From the NCBI RefSeq assembly GCF_018882465.1, contig NZ_JACVOK010000001.1, positions 186,001 to 250,000 on the forward strand: DNA of 64,000 bases, written 5' to 3'. Numbering within the stretch: the first letter of the stretch is position 1; each line of letters starts with the position of its first letter. A program made the translations under genes and the position numbers. The stretch comes from Polynucleobacter sp. 73C-SIWE (GTDB lineage: Bacteria; Pseudomonadota; Gammaproteobacteria; Burkholderiales; Burkholderiaceae). Below the pieces are notes generated by a model that was given only the letters and a program-made list of their open reading frames with translations, was not told the DNA's origin and ran no database searches. This document shows positions 44,097 through 53,202 of this stretch, piece by piece.

Positions 44097-44267
44097 GACT
44101 GGCTCCCAAGATAAAGGATCTGGCGCGGCACTTTTTTGAATTGGGTTTGTTACAGGCAAGGCATTAGACACGGCGCTCACTACGGGATTACTATCCACAG
44201 AATTGTTTTGAGTAAGCTGACACAATCCACTAATGAGGATGCTGAAGCATACAAACAAGATTAGCAC
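44052..44267 (-). CDS. Small single-helix membrane protein
   Basis: A 71-residue frame starting GTG (MLILFVCFSILISGLCQ) with one membrane helix and a periplasmic-looking polar tail. The frame continues upstream, giving a more natural N-terminus (KDFYSNDARKTIKIIIGLVLIL) from a possible CTG at 44324, only 2 nt after the DUF3108 stop codon. If that start is used the gene is coupled to the DUF3108 gene. No family is recognised. Confidence 0.4.
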   Translation of the reverse strand: MLILFVCFSILISGLCQLTQNNSVDSNPVVSAVSNALPVTNPIQKSAAPDPLSWEPVLHQLLHFFSKACPR

Positions 44268-44326
44268 TAAGCCAATGATGATTTTGATAGTCTTACGTGC
44301 ATCATTCGAATAAAAATCTTTCAGCT

Positions 44327-45142
44327 CTAAAGCTTGGGAATCTTTTTCAAATCCACCTGAATGGTTGCTCCATATTGGTCGCTTAATCCAATTACTGAGC
44401 GCAAAGGTACGTGCTCCTTTTCAGAGAACCACACCTCAAAGGTAGCGGAGTCATCTTTAGAGGTGGTCTTATAATAACGAATTGCCTTTACCTTGGTGCC
44501 ATCAAAAGGAAATTCCCAAGGCTCGCCACGTACCAGGGCATAACTCTTGAGAGAGCGACCATCCGTTACCGGCAAAACAATCGATTTAGCAGGTAAATCA
44601 CGGCCCATAAATTGATAGCCTACCGTCACCATGTCGAGTAGGCGACCGGCATAAGGAGCTGCACCTACTGGTGGAGTGCGAGAAGAAACTTTATAAAAGT
44701 TCAAGATATTTTTTTCGACCTTGGCGATGAGCAACTCTGTATTGCCACTCTTTTGTTGATAGGTATTAGTTAGCATACCGTTAGCACCAATAGTTCCTAC
44801 TGAATCCCGAATAAGTTTTTGGTCCTGAAGTACCGTAGATAAGACTGTACTCAAAGTACCAATAGAGCTAATGCGGTATTTATCTTTACCGATATCCACC
44901 TTATCCACGATGGTGGCTACGGAAACTGACCCCTTAATCAAACTATAGACCTGCTCATAAGGGCTGGGGGCTTCGCCAGATTGCTTAAGATAGGCGGCAC
45001 GTTTGTCAGGGTCAGCCGTGATCTTGAGGTCGTACTCAAACTGGGCATTGATAGGTGAAATGGGAACCTGTTGGGAGTGGGCGACTAAGGAGAAGCTTGC
45101 CAATAAGACAATGCCGAGGACGATGTGGAGGGATCGCTTCAT
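44327..45142 (-). CDS. DUF3108 domain protein, exported
   Basis: A 271-residue protein with a signal peptide (cleavage near AHSQQ) and a DUF3108 domain over most of the mature part: NAQFEYDLKITADPDKRAAYLK, VDKVDIGKDKYRISSIGTLSTVLS, VTDGRSLKSYALVRG and the closing FEVWFSEKEHVPLRSVIGLSDQYGATIQVDLKKI. The family is common in Burkholderiales, probably periplasmic or lipid-binding, without a known role. It lies at the border of the polysaccharide region but in the older-looking base composition. Confidence 0.82.
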   Translation of the reverse strand: MKRSLHIVLGIVLLASFSLVAHSQQVPISPINAQFEYDLKITADPDKRAAYLKQSGEAPSPYEQVYSLIKGSVSVATIVDKVDIGKDKYRISSIGTLSTVLSTVLQDQKLIRDSVGTIGANGMLTNTYQQKSGNTELLIAKVEKNILNFYKVSSRTPPVGAAPYAGRLLDMVTVGYQFMGRDLPAKSIVLPVTDGRSLKSYALVRGEPWEFPFDGTKVKAIRYYKTTSKDDSATFEVWFSEKEHVPLRSVIGLSDQYGATIQVDLKKIPKL

Positions 45143-45201
45143 TTTGAGCCCACGAGATTAAAGATTAAAAATGCTAAGAAAATAGACTTTATAATAAAGG
45201 G

Positions 45202-45435
45202 GTGAAGAATAGTGAGAGCGCTACAACTCAATCATCATACCCTCAAACCCAGATCATTAAACCCCATCTGAGTTTGTGGCGGAATGGCAAAAGGAATTAA
45301 CAACGGGAGCCAGATTTTCTAAATGAAATTGATCCGATAAAATCAGACAGTCCAGTATATAAACCTCATGGCATTTTTTTAACTAAGAAGTTGGTAGCTC
45401 ATGAAAACTATGGCATGTGGGTCCAGGATCCTTAG
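45202..45435 (+). pseudogene. Possible broken small gene or gene remnant
   Basis: A frame begins at GTG 45202 (VKNSESATTQSSYPQTQ), hits TAA at 45298 and then stays open for another 44 codons (QREPDFLNEIDPIKSD...HENYGMWVQDP) to a TAG at 45433. The amino-acid composition on both sides of the stop looks protein-like. I cannot name a family. It lies at the left border of the AT-rich sugar cluster, where remnants are common. Confidence 0.35.
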
Positions 45436-45515
45436 ATCCCAAAATATATATAGGCTACCAAACATTTATCATAGTTACACTTAGTAGTTAAATTAACAAA
45501 TTACCTTAATAAAAA

Positions 45516-46382
45516 ATGAAGCTTTCTATTTTAATACCGCTATACAATTGCGAAGACGAGATAATAAGCGTATTAACCCATTTAGAGAATCAACTGTCAA
45601 ACATACCCGTTAATTCATATGAAATAATTATTAGAGATGATTGCTCAAATGATAATACATATGAATTCTGCAAAAATTTTTATGCCAGCAACAAAAAAAA
45701 CAACGTTACTTTAAATAAAAATGTAACAAATGTAGGAATTTATAAAAACTGGAATGCTTTAATATTTGACGCACAAGGTGATTACATACTATTTCAGTGT
45801 CAAGATGATTATATTATTAATGACTTCATCTCCGAGGCACTTTGGATAATAAACGAAAAGCCTGAAATTCTCATTGTGTTTCCTCACTCAAGAGTTATCT
45901 TTAAGAATTCTAAAATTGTTCATAGATATGAAACCTGCCACAAAATAGGTACAGGAAAAAGTTATTATGAAAGGTTTTTAAATACCATAAATTGCAAGGA
46001 AACCGTGGCTATTCATGGCTTAATTAATAGAAGCGCACTTTTAAAGACAAAATTATTTGATGGTTGCGTTGGATCAGATCATCTATTATTAAATGAACTG
46101 TCTTTGCTCGGGAATTTTGTTAGCACCAATAAAATTGGTCTTGATTATTATGAGAATGATGACAAGCCGTTTAACAATGAATCGACAAAAAAAATAATTG
46201 GAAATAATAAAACATTTTATGAGTCAATCCTAATACTAAAAAATATTCAAACAATTTTAAAATTTCACCGAGGAAATTTTTGGGTTAAGATCAAAATTTC
46301 ACTAAATATAATAAAAATTGAAAGAGGAATGTTACGAAATGATTTCGTTAAAATATTACGAAATATTTTTACCATTTCATAA
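45516..46382 (+). CDS. Family 2 glycosyltransferase
   Basis: A 288-residue GT-A-fold glycosyltransferase. The N-terminal LSILIPLYNCEDEIISVL and EIIIRDDCSNDNTYEFC (first acidic pair) are followed by VGIYKNWNALIFDAQGDYILFQCQDDYI, which carries the DxD-like metal site (QDD). The C-terminal 60 residues are basic and may attach to the membrane. The gene is markedly AT-rich, and it is the only plus-strand gene of the sugar cluster, converging with the methyltransferase gene (6-bp overlap of ends). The sugar donor is unknown. Confidence 0.87.
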   Translation: MKLSILIPLYNCEDEIISVLTHLENQLSNIPVNSYEIIIRDDCSNDNTYEFCKNFYASNKKNNVTLNKNVTNVGIYKNWNALIFDAQGDYILFQCQDDYIINDFISEALWIINEKPEILIVFPHSRVIFKNSKIVHRYETCHKIGTGKSYYERFLNTINCKETVAIHGLINRSALLKTKLFDGCVGSDHLLLNELSLLGNFVSTNKIGLDYYENDDKPFNNESTKKIIGNNKTFYESILILKNIQTILKFHRGNFWVKIKISLNIIKIERGMLRNDFVKILRNIFTIS

Positions 46383-47195
46383 AAATTTTTTAATTATTAT
46401 CTTAAATGGCTTGGTTAAGATTGCGATAAATTTTTCATAAAAAATTGTCGAATCTTGATAATACTTGTCGGGCAAATATATTAGTATTTTTTGTGGGGCG
46501 TAGATAAAATTTGACACTGCATAAAAAAACTTTTTTTTATGACCGAGCTGATTCTTTAAAATTTTATTTTTTTCTTCTAATTCTAATTCTAATTTTTCTT
46601 GTGCAATCACATAATCGGAAACAAACAAATCTTGATCAAATCGTATTGCCTTATTTGATCCAATCATCTGACCTACAAAATATAAATCCCGACTTTTTTT
46701 ATTTATCAAGAATAAAAACGATGAGAAATATTTTTTAAATTCAATATTTTTTGTAAAATCTTTCGCTGTAAGATTTCGATAATAATCCCAGCCGACACTT
46801 TGGGTTCCAGGCGAATCCTTAGCCGCCGTTCTTCTTGTGCCATGCTCACGTCTTCCTTTGGTCGCGCAAGTAAAGGCCACGACCCCCCCTTTTTTTGTCA
46901 TACGTAACATATTAAAAAATGTCTCGAGCCAAAATGGATTATGCTCAAAACATTCGCAAGAGAGAGTTACGTCATAAAAATTATCGTCATGACTCACTAA
47001 ATGACCATCAGCAACAATATCAACACCAGGCCCATCAATCAGGTCAACCCCGCAGTAATTACTATCAGGGAAAAATTTTCTTATTCCGCCATTAACATCA
47101 TAAGATCCCATTTCTAATATATGCAATCCCGCAAAACTATGAGCAATATTCTTAGAGAGGACTTCAATAAAGGAAATTTGCTGTGGATGTGCCAT
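46377..47195 (-). CDS. Class I SAM-dependent methyltransferase
   Basis: A 272-residue protein. The Rossmann-like SAM site appears as HILEMGSYDVNGGIRKFFPDSNYCGVDLIDGPGVDIVADGH, with the acidic strand-end DVTLSCECFEHNPFWLETFFNML characteristic of sugar-cluster methyltransferases. The last 75 residues are basic and hydrophobic, beyond the catalytic domain. AT-rich like the neighbouring glycosyltransferase gene, which it meets tail to tail. It may methylate a sugar of the surface polysaccharide. Confidence 0.8.
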   Translation of the reverse strand: MAHPQQISFIEVLSKNIAHSFAGLHILEMGSYDVNGGIRKFFPDSNYCGVDLIDGPGVDIVADGHLVSHDDNFYDVTLSCECFEHNPFWLETFFNMLRMTKKGGVVAFTCATKGRREHGTRRTAAKDSPGTQSVGWDYYRNLTAKDFTKNIEFKKYFSSFLFLINKKSRDLYFVGQMIGSNKAIRFDQDLFVSDYVIAQEKLELELEEKNKILKNQLGHKKKFFYAVSNFIYAPQKILIYLPDKYYQDSTIFYEKFIAILTKPFKIIIKKFL

Positions 47196-47636
47196 AAAAA
47201 TTTTCAGTGGTTCTTAATAAATTAATTATATACAATCGTATTTTAAAAAAATTTAAAATTTCATCCACCAGACTATCTTACTTACCTGAATGAGCCATAA
47301 TTTTTAACTAATTAGAAATTCATATATTTTTCTAACATTTCTTTCCAATACAGGGGTGGGACAAATTAATATCATTTCCATAGTTTTAGGAAGGCCCCTT
47401 CAGTATCCTTGTCTTACCCCACGAACATTACGATAATTGTCACTTAGGCCAGATATCGAAGCGCTAACCACCAGCTTCTCATAACTTAAATAAACTAAAA
47501 TCTTCAAGGGGTAATTTATTTCGTCACTGGGGACAGAAGGATCATAATGACCTACTTATATTTCAATCCACTTAATTTCATATTTTCTCTTAGCGTAAAC
47601 TCCAACTTCAATAATATGCGGGACTAGATTTTGGAA
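47196..47636. other. 440-bp AT-rich intergenic region
   Basis: No complete gene is seen. On the minus strand a 55-60 codon stretch lacking a start codon is open (reads ...LVVSASISGLSDNYRNVRGVRQGY then stop), which could be a remnant or chance. No terminator hairpin with T run is clear after the epimerase/dehydratase gene. The region separates the main minus-strand operon from the methyltransferase gene. Confidence 0.4.
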
Positions 47637-49625
47637 TTACTCATGGCTCAGTAATTCCTCTCCATGCCAATCTACCGCATTACCCTTAGATTGGTAGCCA
47701 GGTACTAATTTTTTGAGTACGTCTTCAATCAGCTGACCATCAAATGCATTTAAGGCTAAATTTAGCTTTTCAAGATCTGGCTGTAAGTCATCCCAAGATA
47801 AAAACTCTTCATGCGCCTTCATAATTTTGGGGTGGGCTGTTGGCCGTGGGTTATCACCGATAAGGAGTTCTTCATAGAGCTTTTCGCCTGGACGTAAACC
47901 AGTCACCTTAATCTCTATATCGCCATGAGGGTGAGATTCGTCCTTGACCAATAGACCCGATAAAAATACCATCTTGATAGCTAAATCATGAATCCGAACA
48001 GGTTCACCCATGTCTAATACAAATACATCACCCCCAACAGCCATGGAACTCGCTTGAATCACTAACTGCGCTGCCTCGGGGATGGTCATGAAATAACGCG
48101 TCACTTCAGAATGCGTCAAGGTAATAGGTCCACCTGCGGCAATTTGTGCACTAAACAGTGGCGCCACTGACCCTGACGAGCCGAGCACGTTACCAAAGCG
48201 CACCATCGAAAAATTGGTTGAATGGTCGTCTTTAGTGTCTGCCATGGCCTGCAAAACTAGTTCGGCAATACGCTTGCTGGCGCCCATAATATTTGTTGGT
48301 CTAACAGCTTTATCGGTGCTCACCAAAATAAAATTGCATACGCCACAGTCTAAACTCAACTGGGCGCATGTAAGCGTCCCAAATACATTATTACGAATGC
48401 CTTCGAAAGGGTTTTGCTCCACCAAAGGAACATGCTTATATGCCGCCGCATGAAAGACCGTAGTAGGCTGATGAGTCGTAAAGATTTTTAGGAGTAGATC
48501 TGCGTCACGCACCGAAGCCAAGCAAGGCACTAACTTAATCGGTAAAACCGGATGTGGCGAAAAAACTTGACCGCCAAAGTCCCTTGCCGCACTACCATCC
48601 TCCGGCCCAATAAGAACCTTCTTTAATTCTTCATAGATCAAATAGAGGGAATGCTCGCTGTTATCAATCAAAATTAAGGATTTAGGAGAAAATTTAATGA
48701 TTTGACGGCATAGCTCACCACCAATTGAACCGCCAGCACCAGTCACCAATACAACGTGGTTACGAATATTTTTTTCTAATAGATCTAGTTGAGGTGGAAC
48801 TACCTCCCTCCCGAGCAAGTCATTCATATCTAAGTCATGCAGGTCAGACGCCCTGACTCGGCCAGTAGCCAGATCATTCAGCCCTGGTAGGGTGCGAACA
48901 CGCACTCCACACCCATTAAATGAAGCGATAATTTCCTTTCTGCGATCCTGACTAGCAGAGGGAATAGCTAGAAGCACATCTGTAACATCGAGTCGATGGA
49001 TTAGAGCTTGCAGGCCAGTATTAGGGTATACATAAATTCCATTAATAGTACTTTTCTGCAGATGAAGATCATCATCAATAAAACCCTTAACCAACAGCTC
49101 CTTGTTATTGGATAAGCCAGATGCAAGCTGACGACCTGCTGACCCAGCACCATAAATCAGTGCGATAGGTTGCGCTCGGTTAAACGACTTTTGAATATTA
49201 TTAATGCTACCCAACCAATATCGCATGAAGTATCGACTTACTCCAATCCCAATAAATAGGAGGATTGGCTGAATGACGCCAATTGAGCGGGGCACGTCAT
49301 TTATTCCAAGAAGTGTAAATACACAGAAGAATAAACTGGTATAAATGATGAAAACACGCGTCATGGAGGCTAGTGCAGCCGAGCCAACATATCTAAAAAT
49401 AGCTCGATATAAGCCAAAAGCAATAAAGAGGGGGAATGAAAGCCCAATAGCGACAATGAGGACTATCCATTCCTGGACTTGAAATTGACCCCACTGATCT
49501 AAGCGAAGCCCAAAAGCCAGCCATACACTGAATGCACAAATAAGGACATCGCAATATATCACTATGCCCCGCTTGACTGAACGAGGTAGATTCAATAAAG
49601 AATGTTTGGTTACTTTAACTCGCAC
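47637..49625 (-). CDS. Membrane-bound nucleotide-sugar 4,6-dehydratase, WbpM/FlaA1 family
   Basis: A 662-residue protein: four membrane helices (about 20-40, 52-72, 85-108, 113-133), a first Rossmann domain (ALIYGAGSAGRQLASGL) and the catalytic domain from about residue 290 (VVLVTGAGGSIGGELCRQI). Conserved STDKAVRPTNIMGASKRIAEL carries the catalytic triad region. It probably converts UDP-GlcNAc to UDP-4-keto-6-deoxy-GlcNAc, as WbpM and PglF do. The start is GTG. It is the last gene of the minus-strand polysaccharide run and should feed the WbpV-like reductase. Confidence 0.92.
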   Translation of the reverse strand: MRVKVTKHSLLNLPRSVKRGIVIYCDVLICAFSVWLAFGLRLDQWGQFQVQEWIVLIVAIGLSFPLFIAFGLYRAIFRYVGSAALASMTRVFIIYTSLFFCVFTLLGINDVPRSIGVIQPILLFIGIGVSRYFMRYWLGSINNIQKSFNRAQPIALIYGAGSAGRQLASGLSNNKELLVKGFIDDDLHLQKSTINGIYVYPNTGLQALIHRLDVTDVLLAIPSASQDRRKEIIASFNGCGVRVRTLPGLNDLATGRVRASDLHDLDMNDLLGREVVPPQLDLLEKNIRNHVVLVTGAGGSIGGELCRQIIKFSPKSLILIDNSEHSLYLIYEELKKVLIGPEDGSAARDFGGQVFSPHPVLPIKLVPCLASVRDADLLLKIFTTHQPTTVFHAAAYKHVPLVEQNPFEGIRNNVFGTLTCAQLSLDCGVCNFILVSTDKAVRPTNIMGASKRIAELVLQAMADTKDDHSTNFSMVRFGNVLGSSGSVAPLFSAQIAAGGPITLTHSEVTRYFMTIPEAAQLVIQASSMAVGGDVFVLDMGEPVRIHDLAIKMVFLSGLLVKDESHPHGDIEIKVTGLRPGEKLYEELLIGDNPRPTAHPKIMKAHEEFLSWDDLQPDLEKLNLALNAFDGQLIEDVLKKLVPGYQSKGNAVDWHGEELLSHE

Positions 49626-49793
49626 GCAATGGATTATAAATTAAATAGTCAAATTAAGGTAATCCAGTATTTAATGCGACAGATGATCGATTCTCCCGTA
49701 AAAATACAGTCAGCATAATTGATGTTAAGTTCATAGCCGTCCTCTTAACTGAAATTGGCTCATAAAAATAGGGGCACATACAAGACATCCGGT

Positions 49794-50360
49794 CTAATGA
49801 GAAACTCCAGCTCGCCGAATCACCTTTAAAAAGGTTAGGCTCAGTACCTTCATATCAAGCCAAAAAGATTGATTCTGTAGATATTGCACGTCATATTGCA
49901 CTTTGAGTGGAATAGATAATTCATCTCGGCCGTTTACCTGCGCCAAACCCGTTAAGCCCGGCACTAACTTATCAACCCCATAATGTGTTCGCAATTCAAT
50001 TAAATCATCTTGATTAAACAGTGCTGGGCGTGGGCCCACAAAACTCATATCGCCAAGCAAAATACTCCATATCTGTGGTAATTCATCTAGGCTAGATTTC
50101 CGCAAAAAAGAGCCTACTGGAGTTAAGTATTGATCGGAATCAGCAAGCAAGTGAGTTGCTACAGCAGGGGTTCCAACTTGCATAGTGCGGAACTTGGGCA
50201 TCCTAAAGATAGTGTTATGTCTACCCACACGATCAGACCAATAAAGAATAGGTCCGGAGGACGTGAATTTCACTAAAAGTGAAATCACTAAAAACGGAAT
50301 AATGAAAGCAAACGTAGCCAGGATCGCCAACAAAAAATCAAATATGCGCTTTAGAAACAT
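49794..50360 (-). CDS. Initiating sugar transferase (PglC/WecP-like)
   Basis: A 188-residue phosphoglycosyl transferase that puts the first sugar phosphate on undecaprenyl phosphate. One re-entrant membrane segment ([25 protein letters not shown]), then [19 protein letters not shown], the [23 protein letters not shown] block and the [16 protein letters not shown] end. This is the short (single-domain) type. It follows the WbpV-like epimerase by 21 bp, which agrees with initiation by a QuiNAc- or similar diacetylated 6-deoxysugar. Confidence 0.93.
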   Translation of the reverse strand: MFLKRIFDFLLAILATFAFIIPFLVISLLVKFTSSGPILYWSDRVGRHNTIFRMPKFRTMQVGTPAVATHLLADSDQYLTPVGSFLRKSSLDELPQIWSILLGDMSFVGPRPALFNQDDLIELRTHYGVDKLVPGLTGLAQVNGRDELSIPLKVQYDVQYLQNQSFWLDMKVLSLTFLKVIRRAGVSH

Positions 50361-50381
50361 AGTAGAAATATATACATTCCC

Positions 50382-51356
50382 TTATACGTTCGCACCTTTT
50401 TGCAAAAAAGATAAGGCGGTTAAGCGCAGACCCTCTTCAACAGTAAAAGGAGGGGTCCAATTAAGTAAACGTTTAGTTGGCTCAATATCCAACTGTAAAG
50501 AGTCGCACAAACGCCGAGCAACCCCAGGTCCGCCTATGTAACTAGCAAAAAATCTTACCCAAGCCTCAGGAAAAGGAATTAAGAATGTATGCCGATCAAG
50601 GGCTGCCCCGATACCCCTTAGTAACTCAGAAGTTGAAAGATCTTGACCATCACTCACTAAAAACGTCTGGTTTGCAGCCACTGGACTACCTATACAAACA
50701 ATCAATAGATCAACCAAATTTCCCAAAAAAACAAAGCTTCGCCTATTTTTGGTTATCCCACCAAGAGGCAAAGGATATCTTCGCAATAAACATACCATCA
50801 AAGCTAAAAAATTCGCCTTTACTCCAGGGCCATATACCAATGGCGGCCGAATTATGACCAACTCCATTTCTGAATTTTTAACCACATCCTTTAGCGCCAA
50901 CTCTGCTTCGCACTTACTAACACCATAGGGGTCTTGAGGGTTTGGAGCATCTTTGGCGGTAAAAGGTATACCCAACTCAGTAAAGTCTCCATTTACTTTT
51001 ATAGAGCTCATGTAAATAAATCGTCTAACGCCCGACCTTCTGGCCTGAATGGCAAGATTTAAGGTTGAGGTAACGTTATCAATGCGATATTGATCTATCG
51101 AATTGATAGCTGAATCAGTCAAAATATGAGCCCTAGCAGCAAGATGAATTACGGTATCAATGCCAATCAAGCACTCACCCCACTCTTGCTGGGAGCTCAA
51201 ATTTCCCATAGATGCGTAACTTAAATTTGGATTGCGAATAGCATTAGGATCCCTAGAGCGTACTACTGATAGCACCTGAAATCCTTCACTTAAGAGGCGA
51301 GAGATTAATCCGAGGCCTACAAAACCATTTGCCCCAGTAACTAAAATTTTGTTCAT
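50382..51356 (-). CDS. NAD-dependent epimerase/reductase, WbpV-like
   Basis: An extended short-chain dehydrogenase of 324 residues. The N-terminus has ILVTGANGFVGLGLISRLL, the active-site segment YMSSIKVNG and YGVSKCEAELAL (YxxxK). Placement next to an initiating transferase and a WbpM-like dehydratase suggests the 4-keto reduction that gives UDP-QuiNAc, as for WbpV. A generic UDP-sugar 4-epimerase remains possible. It is upstream of the transferase on the same strand. Confidence 0.85.
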   Translation of the reverse strand: MNKILVTGANGFVGLGLISRLLSEGFQVLSVVRSRDPNAIRNPNLSYASMGNLSSQQEWGECLIGIDTVIHLAARAHILTDSAINSIDQYRIDNVTSTLNLAIQARRSGVRRFIYMSSIKVNGDFTELGIPFTAKDAPNPQDPYGVSKCEAELALKDVVKNSEMELVIIRPPLVYGPGVKANFLALMVCLLRRYPLPLGGITKNRRSFVFLGNLVDLLIVCIGSPVAANQTFLVSDGQDLSTSELLRGIGAALDRHTFLIPFPEAWVRFFASYIGGPGVARRLCDSLQLDIEPTKRLLNWTPPFTVEEGLRLTALSFLQKGANV

Positions 51357-51426
51357 TATTAGATCTCATTATTGCCAATAAAAATCTGAGAAATTAATCC
51401 ATTAATTATTTGCGAATTATAAAAAA

Positions 51427-52308
51427 TTACCGCAGATTTTCACCATGCAGACTTTTATGAATCTCCATATGTGGAGCAATATTCCAATCCACCGAACGCG
51501 CAGCATCAGTTACAGTCAAAAATGTGAAATCGGCTATTAAACAGCGCAACTTTCTTAGTGAACCACCTAATCCTACATAAGATTTAAATCTTCGAGCGAT
51601 AGTGAGGTTATTCATCATGGGCTGATCTGGATCAAAATCTCTTGGATGAAAGTACATCATGTTGTAATTTGATTTATCCATGAAGTATTTTATAAGAAAG
51701 TAGGGAAGAATTCTAAAATATCCTCCACCAGAATACATTAAATTGCCGCCCAAAAAGGGGGCAGAGCCAATAGGAAGCTCTTTAATAAGAGACCCGCTCG
51801 GAGTCTTTATAAGGAATGGCTTGTTAAATCCATTTTTTTTTATACCACCAAAATCATGGGGGCCAGAAAAAACTGAGCAATCTATCTCAACACCATGATC
51901 CAATAAAATATCAAGCGCCCAAGAATTTTTCTCACAAATACTAAAAGCTGGGGCCCTATAAATCTGCACTTTTTTTGAAATACAGTCCTCAAGTATCTTA
52001 ATCGAACTTGAAATATCTTCCTTAACGCTCATCTTATCCATGCTAGTTAAAAGTCGATGAGAAAATGAATGTGAACCAATTTCGTGCCCCCTTCTATCGA
52101 TCTCGGTAATTAAACTAGGGTAGCGCTCAACTACCCAGCCGAGGCAAAAAAAGGAAGCTTTAATATCAACTTCATCAAGAAGATTTAATAGGGTCATAAC
52201 CGAATCCACAACTCTGCTCGGATATTCAGAACAGCTGACTCCCTCAAAGAATCCTTGATCGAACCGAATATGAAACCAATCCTCCACATCAAAACTCAAT
52301 ATATTCAT
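51427..52308 (-). CDS. XrtA/PEP-CTERM-associated polysaccharide deacetylase
   Basis: NodB-fold deacetylase of 293 residues from ATG 52308 (MNILSFDVEDWFHI). The DxE metal motif is at FDVEDW, the conserved histidines are in GHEIGSHSFSHRLL, and RAPAFSICEKNSWALDILLDHG follows. The C-terminal DUF3473 part contains NYNMMYFHPRDFDP. This subgroup belongs to exosortase (XrtA)-linked exopolysaccharide loci. No exosortase or PEP-CTERM gene is in the window. It probably removes N-acetyl groups from a surface polymer. Confidence 0.88.
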   Translation of the reverse strand: MNILSFDVEDWFHIRFDQGFFEGVSCSEYPSRVVDSVMTLLNLLDEVDIKASFFCLGWVVERYPSLITEIDRRGHEIGSHSFSHRLLTSMDKMSVKEDISSSIKILEDCISKKVQIYRAPAFSICEKNSWALDILLDHGVEIDCSVFSGPHDFGGIKKNGFNKPFLIKTPSGSLIKELPIGSAPFLGGNLMYSGGGYFRILPYFLIKYFMDKSNYNMMYFHPRDFDPDQPMMNNLTIARRFKSYVGLGGSLRKLRCLIADFTFLTVTDAARSVDWNIAPHMEIHKSLHGENLR

Positions 52309-52425
52309 TGAAATACCTTTATATGCCAATCAATAGCGAAAGCTAACACCTAAAAATCAAATAGATTGTAGATACAGCGGTAAACTATCCTCTATATTCA
52401 GAATATATAAAAAATCTTTACAATC

Positions 52426-53202
52426 TCAAGGGACATCTATTGTGTCTATATCCAGCTCTGCAATTGCCTCGGTTATTCTGGCTTCAAGAAAAGAGGTATT
52501 ACTACAAAGTAAAACATAACCAAATTTCTTTGGCTTAATCAATGCCGATGGAATTCGAATAAAAAACATACCCGGCGGCTTGGCTGCTAAAGTAAAACAC
52601 AACGATAGAAGACTGCCGCCATAAACACAGCTTCTACCTAAAAGTGAAACGAATGGAGGTGGCTTTGAGAAAAATCCATTGGGGGGTCGGATTACACTCC
52701 AAAGAAAGGCATCTCCCTTTTTTTTCATAAAGATCCTCCAAAGAAGTGGCACCCCCACAAAAGGGTAAATTGAGCCTGCCATTCTCCAACCAAGTCTTCG
52801 TTGTCGAATAAGCGCAATATTTTCATTTGGATAACCACACACAGCCACAACCCCGCCTCTAGAAAGGTAGCCATACAAATAATTGCCAAGCCTAACTGTT
52901 GCATTCACCATAATCCCTTTCGACATCGTATCAGTAGATAAAAATATGTTTTTATCTCCAATCGCTAGAATCAACCCAGAATAACAGGCAACAATCTTCC
53001 GATCAACCAAGCCAAAACAAAAAATAGATCCATCCCCATGGAGGACATATTTTCTAAATATTGATTCAGCTTGATTTTCATTTTTCTTAAAGCAATGACA
53101 AAAGAGTTGAATCCATGCCACCTTTTCGTCAATTGATAATGCACTAACACCGTGTCTCAGAATAATATCGGGATTCTTCTGGTCATTCATAATGAAATTC
53201 AT
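52426..53202 (-). CDS. GNAT-like acyltransferase
   Basis: A 258-residue protein resembling GNAT-fold N-acetyltransferases seen in exopolysaccharide loci. Weak landmarks are KNENQAESIFRKYVLHGDGSIFCFGLVDRKIVACYSGLIL (strand region) and VRLGNYLYGYLSRGGVVAVCGYPNENIALIRQRRLGW, which is similar to the acetyl-CoA-binding side of sugar acyltransferases. Its start overlaps the GT4 stop by 4 bp (ATGA). The exact reaction is unknown. Confidence 0.6.
   Translation of the reverse strand: MNFIMNDQKNPDIILRHGVSALSIDEKVAWIQLFCHCFKKNENQAESIFRKYVLHGDGSIFCFGLVDRKIVACYSGLILAIGDKNIFLSTDTMSKGIMVNATVRLGNYLYGYLSRGGVVAVCGYPNENIALIRQRRLGWRMAGSIYPFVGVPLLWRIFMKKKGDAFLWSVIRPPNGFFSKPPPFVSLLGRSCVYGGSLLSLCFTLAAKPPGMFFIRIPSALIKPKKFGYVLLCSNTSFLEARITEAIAELDIDTIDVP

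Noticed and set aside
47196-47636. Open minus-strand stretch of about 55 codons with protein-like sequence
   Set aside because: It has no start codon and no recognisable family, so I treat it as chance or remnant rather than a gene.
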